Assembly: GCA_041488295.1 (NCBI GenBank)
Contig: JBGPOZ010000126.1
Location: forward strand, 1 to 13,699
Reading direction: 5' to 3'
Source: URHD0088 sp041488295
GTDB taxonomy: Bacteria; Pseudomonadota; Alphaproteobacteria; ATCC43930; CGMCC-115725
DNA: 13,699 nt
Positions 7,588 through 13,699 of this stretch are shown here, piece after piece; the stretch's first letter is position 1, and every line of letters begins with the position of its first letter. Below the pieces are notes generated by a model, which was not told the origin of the DNA, did not search any database, and saw only the letters and a list, made by a program, of their open reading frames with translations. A program made the translations under genes and the position numbers.

Positions 7588-8732
7588 GCCGCGGGCCGCA
7601 TCGCCAGCTTGCACAGATAGGGTGCGATCTCGGCGAGCGGCAGCACGGCGCTGCAGAGGCCCGCATTCGACACCGCGCCCGGCATTCCCCAGACGACGCT
7701 GGTCGCTTCGTCTTGTGCGAGCAAAGTTCCGCCCGCGGCGATCACTGCCTCTCCACCCCTCAGGCCGTCCTGGCCCATGCCCGTGAGGATGACGCAGGTG
7801 AGCCGGCGCCCATAGCTCTGCGCCAGGCTGCGCAGCATCGGATCGACCGACGGTCGACAGAAATTCTCCGGCGGCTCCTTAGTGAGACGAAGGATCCTCC
7901 CGCCTCCGGACGGGACCTCGATCACCATATGAAAATCGCCCGGCGCGACATAGACGCGGTTCGGCTGCACCGCCTCGCGATCGACCGCCTCGGCGGCGGC
8001 ACATCCGGTCGAGCGCGTGATGTGCTCGGCAAGGATGGTCGTGAAAGTCGGCGGCATGTGCTGCGTAATGAAGATAGGGCGCGTGATTGCCCCCTTGAGC
8101 CCGCCGAGCAACCGGAAGAGCGCTTGCGGACCGCCCGTCGACGAGCCGATCGCGAGCGCATCGAAGGGTTCCACCGCGGCCCCGCGCAAGGTGATCGGGC
8201 GCACCGGGGGACGGCGGACGGCCGCTTCGCGCGATGGCGCTGCTTGGATCGCGCGCGTCGGGAGGGCGCTGCCGGCGGCGTTGCGCTGCGCCTGACCCAG
8301 TACCTTGACCTTTTCGAGCAACTCTCGCTTGAACGCATCGGCGCTCGTCAACGCGGCGGAACCGGGCTTGGCAACATAGTCGGCGGCACCGGCCGCCAAC
8401 GCGCGCATGCTGATGTCCGCGTTGCGGCGGGTCAGAGTCGACGCCATGATGACTTTGAGGTCAGGTTTGGCGGCGATGAGCTGCGGCAGCGCCGTCAAGC
8501 CGTCCATGACCGGCATTTCGATATCGAGAACGGCGACTTCGATGTCGTGCCGCTTCAATGCGTTGAGCGCCATCCTGCCGTCGCCGACCGAAGCGACGAC
8601 TTGGATCTGCGGGTCGGTCTCGAGCGCGCGCGTCAAGAGGCCGCGAATGACCGCGCTGTCATCGACGACCATGACGCGGTACGGCTGGGCGGAACGCCCG
8701 TCAGGCTGCCCCGATGCGCTGGGCGGACTCAC
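7584..8732 (-). CDS. cheB: CheB, receptor methylesterase/glutamine deamidase response regulator
   Basis: CheB is a 382-residue receiver-methylesterase that removes receptor methyl groups when phosphorylated by CheA. The receiver spans about 19-125, with the DD acidic pair at 24-25, phospho-aspartate D70 in VLDIEMPVMDG, and K122 in AKPGS. A variable Ala/Arg/Pro-rich linker follows (about 150-185), then the esterase. Its catalytic triad is visible as S198 (IGSSTGGP), H225 (ITQHMPP) and D322 (LTGMGQDG). The start is a GTG at 8732 that overlaps the cheY TGA by the GTGA arrangement, and it overlaps cheR by ATGA, so the genes are tightly coupled. All key residues are present, so an active enzyme is expected. 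Confidence 0.96.
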   Translation of the reverse strand: MSPPSASGQPDGRSAQPYRVMVVDDSAVIRGLLTRALETDPQIQVVASVGDGRMALNALKRHDIEVAVLDIEMPVMDGLTALPQLIAAKPDLKVIMASTLTRRNADISMRALAAGAADYVAKPGSAALTSADAFKRELLEKVKVLGQAQRNAAGSALPTRAIQAAPSREAAVRRPPVRPITLRGAAVEPFDALAIGSSTGGPQALFRLLGGLKGAITRPIFITQHMPPTFTTILAEHITRSTGCAAAEAVDREAVQPNRVYVAPGDFHMVIEVPSGGGRILRLTKEPPENFCRPSVDPMLRSLAQSYGRRLTCVILTGMGQDGLRGGEAVIAAGGTLLAQDEATSVVWGMPGAVSNAGLCSAVLPLAEIAPYLCKLAMRPAA

Positions 8733-9094
8733 AGCAATCCGACCTGCTGGAACTTCGCCTGGATGATGTCGATGTCGAAGGGCTTCATGATGTACTCATT
8801 GGCCCCGGCGCCGACCGCTTCCTGGATGTGCTTGATGTCGTTCTCGGTCGTACAGAAAACGACGACCGGCGCATCGCCGCCTTGCATCCGCCGCAGCGCG
8901 CGCAGGAAATCGATGCCGTTCATCACCGGCATGTTCCAGTCGAGCAGGATCGCATCGGGCATCTTGCGTTGGCATGCCTCCATCGCGAGCTTGCCGTCCT
9001 CGGCTTCCTCGATCGCGAAGGAAAGGTCCTCCAGGATGCGTCTGGCGACCTTGCGCACCACCCGAGAATCATCGACGATCAGGCAGGATTTCAT
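8729..9094 (-). CDS. cheY: CheY, single-domain chemotaxis response regulator
   Basis: This is a stand-alone 121-residue receiver. The acidic pair is D8-D9, the phosphoacceptor D52 (ILLDWNMPVMNG), the switch threonine T82 or T83 (VVFCTTEND), and the lysine K104 with Y101 next to it (EYIMKPF). CheY is phosphorylated by CheA and binds the flagellar switch; some alphaproteobacterial single-domain CheY proteins instead act as phosphate sinks, and the sequence alone does not decide. GGAG lies 8 nt before the ATG. It sits 36 nt after cheW, the only real gap within the che operon, and its stop overlaps the cheB start. Confidence 0.95.
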   Translation of the reverse strand: MKSCLIVDDSRVVRKVARRILEDLSFAIEEAEDGKLAMEACQRKMPDAILLDWNMPVMNGIDFLRALRRMQGGDAPVVVFCTTENDIKHIQEAVGAGANEYIMKPFDIDIIQAKFQQVGLL

Positions 9095-9130
9095 GATTCG
9101 AGCTCCATCGGACGAACTCGACGGCGCCGA

Positions 9131-9628
9131 TCAGGCCGCCTCCGAACGCGGCGTGAGCACGAGCAGGCGGGCGACGTCGAGCACGACCAGCAAGGTGCCG
9201 TCGAGCCGATAGATGCCGGCCGAGACCTCGCGCCAGCGCGGATCGAGGGTCGCCGGGTTGCGCTCGAACGTGGCGTTGGTGAGGCTCAGCACCTCGCCGA
9301 CCTGATCGACCATCAGGCTATAGAGCTCGCCGCCATGGTCGACGACGACGCTCATGCGCGGCTTGCCGTCCTCGCGCTCAGGAAGATCGAGTCGCGTGCG
9401 AATGTCGATCGCGGTGACGATGCGGCCGCGCAGATTGAGCGACCCGGCGACCTCCGGTGGCGCAAGCGGCACGCGCGTGATGCGCTGCGGCCCGAGGACG
9501 TCCTGGACTTGAAGCACGGGAATTCCAAAAAGCTGCTCGCCGATTACGATCGAGACGAAATCGCCTCCCTCGCTCGAGCTCGCCGCTTTCGCGCGCCGTT
9601 GATCGGCGATAGCTGGATCGTGGTTCAT
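9131..9628 (-). CDS. cheW: CheW, chemotaxis coupling protein
   Basis: CheW is the cytoplasmic scaffold joining CheA to receptor tips. The 165-residue protein has a hydrophilic N-terminal extension of about 22 residues and then one CheW domain: DFVSIVIGEQLFGIPVLQVQ, the signature AGSLNLRGRIVTAIDIRTRL (61-80), SLMVDQVGEVL, and the final DGTLLVVLDVARLL. The ATG at 9628 overlaps the cheA stop as ATGA, so it is probably translated by coupling. Because the upstream CheA already carries two CheW-like domains, this separate CheW completes the usual receptor-array stoichiometry. Confidence 0.94.
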   Translation of the reverse strand: MNHDPAIADQRRAKAASSSEGGDFVSIVIGEQLFGIPVLQVQDVLGPQRITRVPLAPPEVAGSLNLRGRIVTAIDIRTRLDLPEREDGKPRMSVVVDHGGELYSLMVDQVGEVLSLTNATFERNPATLDPRWREVSAGIYRLDGTLLVVLDVARLLVLTPRSEAA

Positions 9629-12252
9629 GCGGCACCTTTTTGCAGGCTGAGCGTCTCCGACAGGGTGTGCAGCAGCGCGTCTCGGTCGAATTTGGCGACG
9701 TAGTCGTTGAATCCGACTTCGCGGCCGCGGTGCAAATCCTGGGGCGTCGTATGCGAGGAGAGCGCAACGATCGGCATGTCCTGCCAACGCGTCGAGTTGC
9801 GCACGGTTTCGGCGAATTGGAAGCCGTTCATCCCCGGCATCTCGATGTCGCTGATGATGATATCGAAATTCTCGCCAGCCTCGCACAGGCCAAGCGCGCG
9901 ATCCGCCGATTCGACGGTCGTAACCTCGTACCCCGCAACCGAGAGGAGCGGCGCCAGGAGATTGCGGAAGAACGGAGAATCATCGACGACGAGAACACGC
10001 TTGCCGTTGTCTTCCTTAGCGTTCGAACCGAACCAATCCTCGAAGGCTAGGGTGAGGAAGTAGCCGGCATCGATGACGTCGGTCGCCTTGCCACCGATGA
10101 TCGCGCTGCCGATATAGCCGTGCTTCTCGGCCGCGAGCTCGACCGCAAGGTGCTCCTCGACGATGTCGAGGATCTCGTCGACGACAAGCCCCATGCTGCG
10201 ATCGCCATCGGCGAAGACGAGAACCGGTTTCCGGCCTTCCTTGTCGATGACGTAGCTGGGATCGATCGTGACGAGCGGCATGAGCTTGCCGCGGTATTGC
10301 ACCACCGGCTTGCCGTTCGAGCCCTCGATCTTTTGCAGATCGATCTCTTCGAGCCGCGCGACAAGGGCGAGCGGCACTGCCTTCGGCCCGTCGCCGCCGG
10401 CGCGGAACAAGAGGAGGCTGGTCCGCTCGACGCCCTTCTCGGCACGCGCCGTCGCCTGCTCGCGAACGCCCCCCTCCTCGACCGTCTTCTCGCCGCTCGC
10501 CGCGGCGATACCATTGGGATCGAGGATCATGATGACGCTGCCGTCGCCGAGGATCGTATTTCCCGAAAACATCGTGATCTCGCGCAAGATCGGCGCCACC
10601 GGCTTCACGACGATTTCTTCGGTGTCGAACACACGGTCGACGATGATACCGAAACTGTAGGTCCCGACTTGCGCCACGACGATGAATGTCTCGTTGCTCT
10701 CTGCCCGCGGCTTGCCGAGCTTCAGGAGATCCTGGAGCGAGACGAGCGGGAGGAGGCGGTTCCGCAGGCGCAGGACTGGCGTGTCATGGAGATGCTCGAT
10801 GCGGTTCTCCGAATTCGCCGCCGCGCGCACCAACTCGACGACGCTGATTTGCGGAATGGCAAAACGCTCGCCGGCGCATTCGACGATGAGCGCCGAGACG
10901 ATCGCCAAAGTAAGCGGGATCTTGATGATGAAGGACGAGCCTTTGCCGGCTGCGCTCTTCAGCTCGATCGTGCCGCCGATCTTCTCGATGTTGGTGCGCA
11001 CGACATCCATGCCGACGCCGCGGCCCGAGACGCTCGTCACCTGAGCTGCCGTCGAGAAGCCGGCCCGGAAGATGAATTGCTGGATCTGCTGATCGGTCAT
11101 CGCCGCCAGCTCGGCCTCGGTCGCGAGTCCGTTCCCGAGAATCTTCTTTTTGATCTTGTCGAGCGGCAGACCGCGTCCGTCGTCGCTGATCTCGATGACG
11201 ATGTGGCCGCCCTCGTGATAGGCGTTGAGCGTCACCGTACCTTGCTCGGGCTTGCCGGCCTTGACGCGTTCGGCGGGCAGCTCGATGCCGTGATCGGCGG
11301 AGTTGCGCACCATATGCGTCAGCGGGTCCTTGATCATCTCGAGGACTTGCCGGTCGAGTTCCGTCTCGGCACCGAGCATTCGGAGATCGAGCTTCTTCTT
11401 CAATTCGAGCGCAAGGTCGCGCACGAGGCGCGGCAACTTCGCCCAGGCATTGCCGATCGGCTGCATGCGCGTCTTCATGACGCCCTCCTGCAGCTCGGTC
11501 GTGACATGGCTGAGGCGCTGCAGCGGCGTCGTGAATTCGCTGTCCTTCTGACTGCGCAGAATCTGCATAAGCTGGTTGCGGGTGAGGACGAGCTCACTCA
11601 CCATCGTCATCAGATTTTCGAGCAGATCGACATTGACGCGGATGCTTTGGCCGGCGACCGACGTCTCCTTGCCCGGCTCGGGCTGGCGCACCTCGGCGGC
11701 GTGATGCTCCTCCTGGGCCTCGCCCTCCTCAGCCTGGGCAGTCGACACGATAACACTCTCGTCGCTCGGCGCAGACGGCTCCAGCGCTTCGTCGACCGGC
11801 GCGGCAGCCTCGGCAACCTGCTCGATCACCGGTGCGGCGGGCGCGGCGTGTGAGATATCTGCGGCGTCCGGCGTCCCGCCGCTCGCCAATTGATTGAGCC
11901 GAGCGATCAGGTCGGAATCATCGCCGGGAGGCTCCGCTTCGGTCGCCTCGAGCGCCGCCATGATCGCCTTCACGCAATCGAGCGATTCGAGAATGAGGCT
12001 GATGGCTTCCGGCGTGACGCTCAGCTCGCCGTCGCGGATTTTGCCGAGCACGTTCTCGCCGGCATGCGCCACCGCTTCCAGACGCGGCAAGCCGAGAAAG
12101 CCGCACGTCCCCTTGATGGTGTGGACCAGCCGGAAAATGTTGCCGAGCAGCGCCGGGTCGTTGGGATTCTGTTCGAGCCTCACGAGTTCGAGATCGAGCA
12201 CCGAGAGATTCTCGGTCGTTTCAGTCAAGAATTCGCTGAGAAGATCGTCCAT
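9625..12252 (-). CDS. cheA: Hybrid CheA histidine kinase with two CheW-like domains and C-terminal receiver
   Basis: CheA is the 875-residue kinase of the chemotaxis array. Domains in order: Hpt (about 1-105, phospho-histidine H44 in LVHTIKGT); an acidic Ala/Pro/Glu linker (about 106-200) with no recognisable P2 CheY-binding domain; dimerisation (202-265); ATPase (about 270-445) with N-box NSADHGIE (317-324), DDGRGLP (357-363) and GRGVGMD (410-416); a first CheW-like regulatory domain (about 449-580); a second diverged CheW-like domain (about 608-735); and a CheY-like receiver (752-870) with DD 757-758 and phospho-aspartate D802 (SDIEMPGMNG). Typical enteric CheA is about 650 residues and lacks the last two. 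The ATG at 12252 was chosen because MDDLLSEFLTETTENLS is the natural Hpt start; an earlier in-frame ATG at 12336 falls at a CtrA box. First gene of the che operon; overlaps cheW. Confidence 0.95.
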   Translation of the reverse strand: MDDLLSEFLTETTENLSVLDLELVRLEQNPNDPALLGNIFRLVHTIKGTCGFLGLPRLEAVAHAGENVLGKIRDGELSVTPEAISLILESLDCVKAIMAALEATEAEPPGDDSDLIARLNQLASGGTPDAADISHAAPAAPVIEQVAEAAAPVDEALEPSAPSDESVIVSTAQAEEGEAQEEHHAAEVRQPEPGKETSVAGQSIRVNVDLLENLMTMVSELVLTRNQLMQILRSQKDSEFTTPLQRLSHVTTELQEGVMKTRMQPIGNAWAKLPRLVRDLALELKKKLDLRMLGAETELDRQVLEMIKDPLTHMVRNSADHGIELPAERVKAGKPEQGTVTLNAYHEGGHIVIEISDDGRGLPLDKIKKKILGNGLATEAELAAMTDQQIQQFIFRAGFSTAAQVTSVSGRGVGMDVVRTNIEKIGGTIELKSAAGKGSSFIIKIPLTLAIVSALIVECAGERFAIPQISVVELVRAAANSENRIEHLHDTPVLRLRNRLLPLVSLQDLLKLGKPRAESNETFIVVAQVGTYSFGIIVDRVFDTEEIVVKPVAPILREITMFSGNTILGDGSVIMILDPNGIAAASGEKTVEEGGVREQATARAEKGVERTSLLLFRAGGDGPKAVPLALVARLEEIDLQKIEGSNGKPVVQYRGKLMPLVTIDPSYVIDKEGRKPVLVFADGDRSMGLVVDEILDIVEEHLAVELAAEKHGYIGSAIIGGKATDVIDAGYFLTLAFEDWFGSNAKEDNGKRVLVVDDSPFFRNLLAPLLSVAGYEVTTVESADRALGLCEAGENFDIIISDIEMPGMNGFQFAETVRNSTRWQDMPIVALSSHTTPQDLHRGREVGFNDYVAKFDRDALLHTLSETLSLQKGAA

Positions 12253-12335
12253 TGGTCCGGTCCTGGCAACATCGACGTTATTTTCCACCAGTCGACGCAA
12301 TGCCGCTGGACCGCTCGAAAATTGACCAAAACCCA

Positions 12336-12350
12336 TTAAGAAGCAGTTAG
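12336..12350. promoter_or_regulatory. Near-consensus CtrA box upstream of cheA
   Basis: TTAA, seven bases, TTAG: correct CtrA spacing with one mismatch in the second half-site. It is 83 nt before the cheA start, in the 154-nt gap between chpT and cheA. Together with the two perfect boxes near fliI and ctrA it suggests that the che operon is also in the CtrA regulon. One mismatched site alone would be weak evidence. Confidence 0.5.
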
Positions 12351-12375
12351 CGCTTGCTAGGCTGTGGCTCGCGGC

Positions 12376-12396
12376 GCGGCGCAGGCTGGCCGCCGC
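12376..12396 (-). terminator. Possible weak hairpin after chpT
   Basis: GCGGCG and CGCCGC arms, 6 bp, enclose a 9-base loop just downstream of the chpT stop. There is no T-tract, so it may only attenuate transcription or be a chance feature of GC-rich sequence. It leaves open whether chpT reads through into cheA. Confidence 0.2.
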
Positions 12397-12406
12397 AAGG
12401 ACCTTG

Positions 12407-13027
12407 TCAGCGCGCGACGGCGCGCAATTCCAGTCGCTCGGCGGAAACCACCGCGTCGAGCGCTGCCGCCATGCGCTCGGCGAGGAGCGCGACGTAATAT
12501 CCTTGCACCGTGCGCGAGGTCAGATCCTCGAGCGGCGTCCGCCGTTCCAGAGCCAAGCGCCCCTCCGGCGGGAAGTTGACGGCAACGCCTCTTCCGGTCA
12601 CGACGATGCCGTTCGCCGCTGCCGGCGCAGTGATGCTGAGCGCGCCGCCGCGCGGCAGCGCCTCGGCCGCCAGCACGGCCATGTTGCAACCGAGCCTCTG
12701 CCAGTCGAGGGGCTGAGCCAGCGCCTCTGCGCTCCAGTCGCAGGCGACCTTGCCGTCCTCGAGAAGACCTGCGACCAGCTCGCGCGGCGGCGGCCCGGCG
12801 GTGCCGCCACCCGACAGCGGACCATAGGCGAAGCGATAGAATTGCAGCCGGCGACCCGCCTTGCGGGCACTCTGGCCGATCAAGGTCACGGCCTCGCGCA
12901 CGAACGCAGGATCATCCTCGCCCAACAGCTCGACGCCATTCGCGATGGCGCCGGTCGGGCTCACCAACTCATGGCAAAGCCGCGCCGCGAGCAATTCGAG
13001 GATTCTAAGGTCTACGGTAACATCCAT
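12407..13027 (-). CDS. chpT: ChpT-type histidine phosphotransferase (HPTransfase, formerly DUF2328)
   Basis: In Caulobacter ChpT is a dimeric phosphotransferase that moves phosphate from CckA to CtrA and CpdR. This 206-residue protein has the family's layout: an N-terminal helical-hairpin domain with the phosphoacceptor H19 in RLCHELVSPTGAIANGVELL (16-35), close to the CHD-x-ISPVGAI type motif of known ChpT, then a degenerate ATPase-like domain (about 80-206) lacking G-box motifs, including LGCNMAVLAAEALPRGG and GYYVALLAERM. The ATG at 13027 has GGAG 10 nt upstream. It lies 154 nt upstream of cheA in the same direction, and ctrA sits at the far end of the che operon, which supports the assignment. 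A generic histidine kinase is excluded by the missing nucleotide-binding motifs. Confidence 0.88.
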   Translation of the reverse strand: MDVTVDLRILELLAARLCHELVSPTGAIANGVELLGEDDPAFVREAVTLIGQSARKAGRRLQFYRFAYGPLSGGGTAGPPPRELVAGLLEDGKVACDWSAEALAQPLDWQRLGCNMAVLAAEALPRGGALSITAPAAANGIVVTGRGVAVNFPPEGRLALERRTPLEDLTSRTVQGYYVALLAERMAAALDAVVSAERLELRAVAR

Positions 13028-13077
13028 GGCGCGTCCGCTCCGTCAGTACGGCTGTTCTTGCCGCGCTTGTACCGCTA

Positions 13078-13106
13078 TCTATAGTCGCGGTCGCGCTGAC
13101 GTACAA
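13078..13106 (-). promoter_or_regulatory. Possible sigma70-like promoter for chpT
   Basis: On the minus strand TTGTAC, a 17-base spacer and TATAGA resemble -35 and -10 elements (3/6 and 4/6 matches). Transcription would begin about 40 nt before the chpT ATG. It lies in the 124-nt divergent gap shared with the DUF3553 gene, and no CtrA box is seen there. Confidence 0.35.
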
Positions 13107-13151
13107 TCGACCCGGAGGCGACGTGGAGACATCGCATTTGCGACGGAGCGG

Positions 13152-13340
13152 ATGGTGAGCCGCCTTGTTCCCGGCATGCGGGTGCGTCACCCCGGCGCAC
13201 CCGATTGGGGAGTAGGCCAAGTCCAGTCGGTCATCGGGCACCGCGTTACAATCAACTTCGAGCATGCCGGCAAGCGTTTGATCAACACGGCGGTCATCGA
13301 GCTGCGCGATGCCGATGAGCCAAGCCAAGAGGTGCCGTGA
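13152..13340 (+). CDS. DUF3553 small protein
   Basis: This 62-residue protein carries the compact DUF3553 pattern across nearly its whole length: VPGMRVRHPGAPDWGVGQVQ, then VTINFEHAGKRLIN and a short acidic tail. The fold is probably a small beta barrel, judged by alternating hydrophobic residues and glycines; the function is unknown. Such proteins are common single-copy genes in Alphaproteobacteria. The ATG at 13152 has GGAG only 3 nt upstream; the GTG codon immediately after (13155) would have a better spacing of 6 nt, so the true start may be one residue later. It is divergent from chpT. No functional link to chemotaxis is evident. Confidence 0.85.
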   Translation: MVSRLVPGMRVRHPGAPDWGVGQVQSVIGHRVTINFEHAGKRLINTAVIELRDADEPSQEVP

Positions 13341-13459
13341 CGACGCTCCCAGCGCCGTGGCCGCACCGAACTCTCTCGTGGTAGACTGAGCGATGGGCGC
13401 GACGCACCAGGTCCCGCCGCACAGCATCGGTCATCGACTTCGAACCCTATGCGAATGCC

Positions 13460-13648
13460 ATGCGGCGATCGGCCGATCTCAACGAGGTCTACCTCTTCCC
13501 GGGGCTGGAAATCATGAGATTCTGGAGCGACGACGAAACCTTCGATTTCGAAGACGTTTCGAAGGCCGATCGCGCGACCCTCGCGGCAAGCGTCTATGGC
13601 TGCCTCGCGCGGCAGCTTGCCGAGGCGATCAGCTTGGCGGCCCAATGA
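13460..13648 (+). CDS. Hypothetical small protein, start uncertain
   Basis: I do not recognise this 62-residue protein. It is soluble-looking, acidic in the middle (FWSDDETFDFEDVSKADRA) and helical at the end (SVYGCLARQLAEAISLAAQ), with no membrane segment. Evidence that it is real: biased, well-composed codons, and a stop that overlaps the ATG of the next gene (ATGA). The start is doubtful. The ATG at 13460 has no ribosome site, and the frame stays open upstream to 13385, reading plausible protein (VIDFEPYANA) but without any ATG, GTG or TTG. The gene may begin at a rare start codon, or a frameshift may separate it from an ATG at 13393. Confidence 0.6.
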   Translation: MRRSADLNEVYLFPGLEIMRFWSDDETFDFEDVSKADRATLAASVYGCLARQLAEAISLAAQ

Positions 13649-13699
13649 GGGGCGCGCTTCCCGTCGCGTTGCTTGCGCTTTTCCTCGGCGGACCGGCCG
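13645..13699 (+). CDS. Start of an exported or membrane-anchored protein (partial)
   Basis: Only 18 codons lie inside the window: MRGALPVALLALFLGGPA, a short basic start followed by a hydrophobic core, as in a Sec signal peptide or lipoprotein leader. The ATG overlaps the preceding stop (ATGA), so it is probably co-transcribed and translationally coupled with the small gene before it. The mature protein is beyond the right edge, so no function can be given. Confidence 0.6.
   Translation, partial: MRGALPVALLALFLGGPA

Noticed and set aside
7713..9212. 499-codon plus-strand open frame opposite cheB and cheY
   Set aside because: It crosses two real genes on the other strand, shows no recognisable motif and has low-complexity charged composition.
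10120..11853. 577-codon plus-strand open frame opposite cheA
   Set aside because: It is exactly antisense to conserved kinase coding sequence, rich in Arg, Asp and Leu with no domain pattern, and has no ribosome site. It arises from GC-rich codon bias.
12253..12336. Longer CheA starting at the ATG at 12336
   Set aside because: This start coincides with the near-consensus CtrA box, and the added residues are unlike an Hpt domain, which begins naturally at MDDLLSEF.
1..13699. Mobile element, CRISPR, defence or phage genes, tRNA or rRNA
   Set aside because: I looked for terminal inverted repeats, transposase or integrase motifs, spaced direct repeats and tRNA-like cloverleafs and saw none; nearly all sequence is explained by housekeeping transport, motility and signalling genes.

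Overview
The window is GC-rich, densely coded alphaproteobacterial chromosome. The evidence is a CtrA response regulator, a ChpT-type histidine phosphotransferase, a DUF3553 protein and full-length TTAA-N7-TTAA CtrA boxes. Together with a CheA that carries a C-terminal receiver domain, and ctrA next to fliI and fliJ, this most resembles Rhodospirillales-like lineages. That placement is inference; no rRNA or other marker is present.

Layout. (1) Positions 1-3531, minus strand: a branched-chain amino acid or amide ABC uptake operon, livK (binding protein), livH (permease) and a livM that stays open into the start of a LivG ATPase domain, cut by the left edge. (2) 3532-3864: intergenic livK leader. 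(3) 3865-5612, minus: fliI and fliJ, the flagellar type III export ATPase and its stalk protein, overlapping. (4) 5613-5924: divergent regulatory region with two complete CtrA boxes. (5) 5925-6641, plus: ctrA, ending at a strong hairpin shared with the convergent che operon. (6) 6742-12252, minus: a compact chemotaxis operon cheA-cheW-cheY-cheB-cheR with 4-base stop/start overlaps at three of its four junctions and no receptor gene or cheD. (7) 12407-13027, minus: chpT, just upstream of cheA and in the same direction. (8) 13152 to the right edge, plus: a DUF3553 protein, an unrecognised small protein, and the first codons of a protein with an export-signal-like start.

How they work together. 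In Caulobacter, ChpT passes phosphate from CckA to CtrA (and CpdR). Here chpT and ctrA bracket a full chemotaxis operon and the flagellar export ATPase genes. CtrA boxes lie between fliI and ctrA, with a one-mismatch copy before cheA. The simplest reading is a motility module controlled by CtrA that includes the last phosphotransfer step feeding CtrA. CckA, CpdR and the receptors must be encoded elsewhere. The liv operon looks unrelated.

I see no mobile element, tRNA, rRNA, CRISPR array or phage gene. I found no unknown multi-gene system; the most notable points are the regulatory arrangement, the hybrid CheA and the LivM-LivG fusion.
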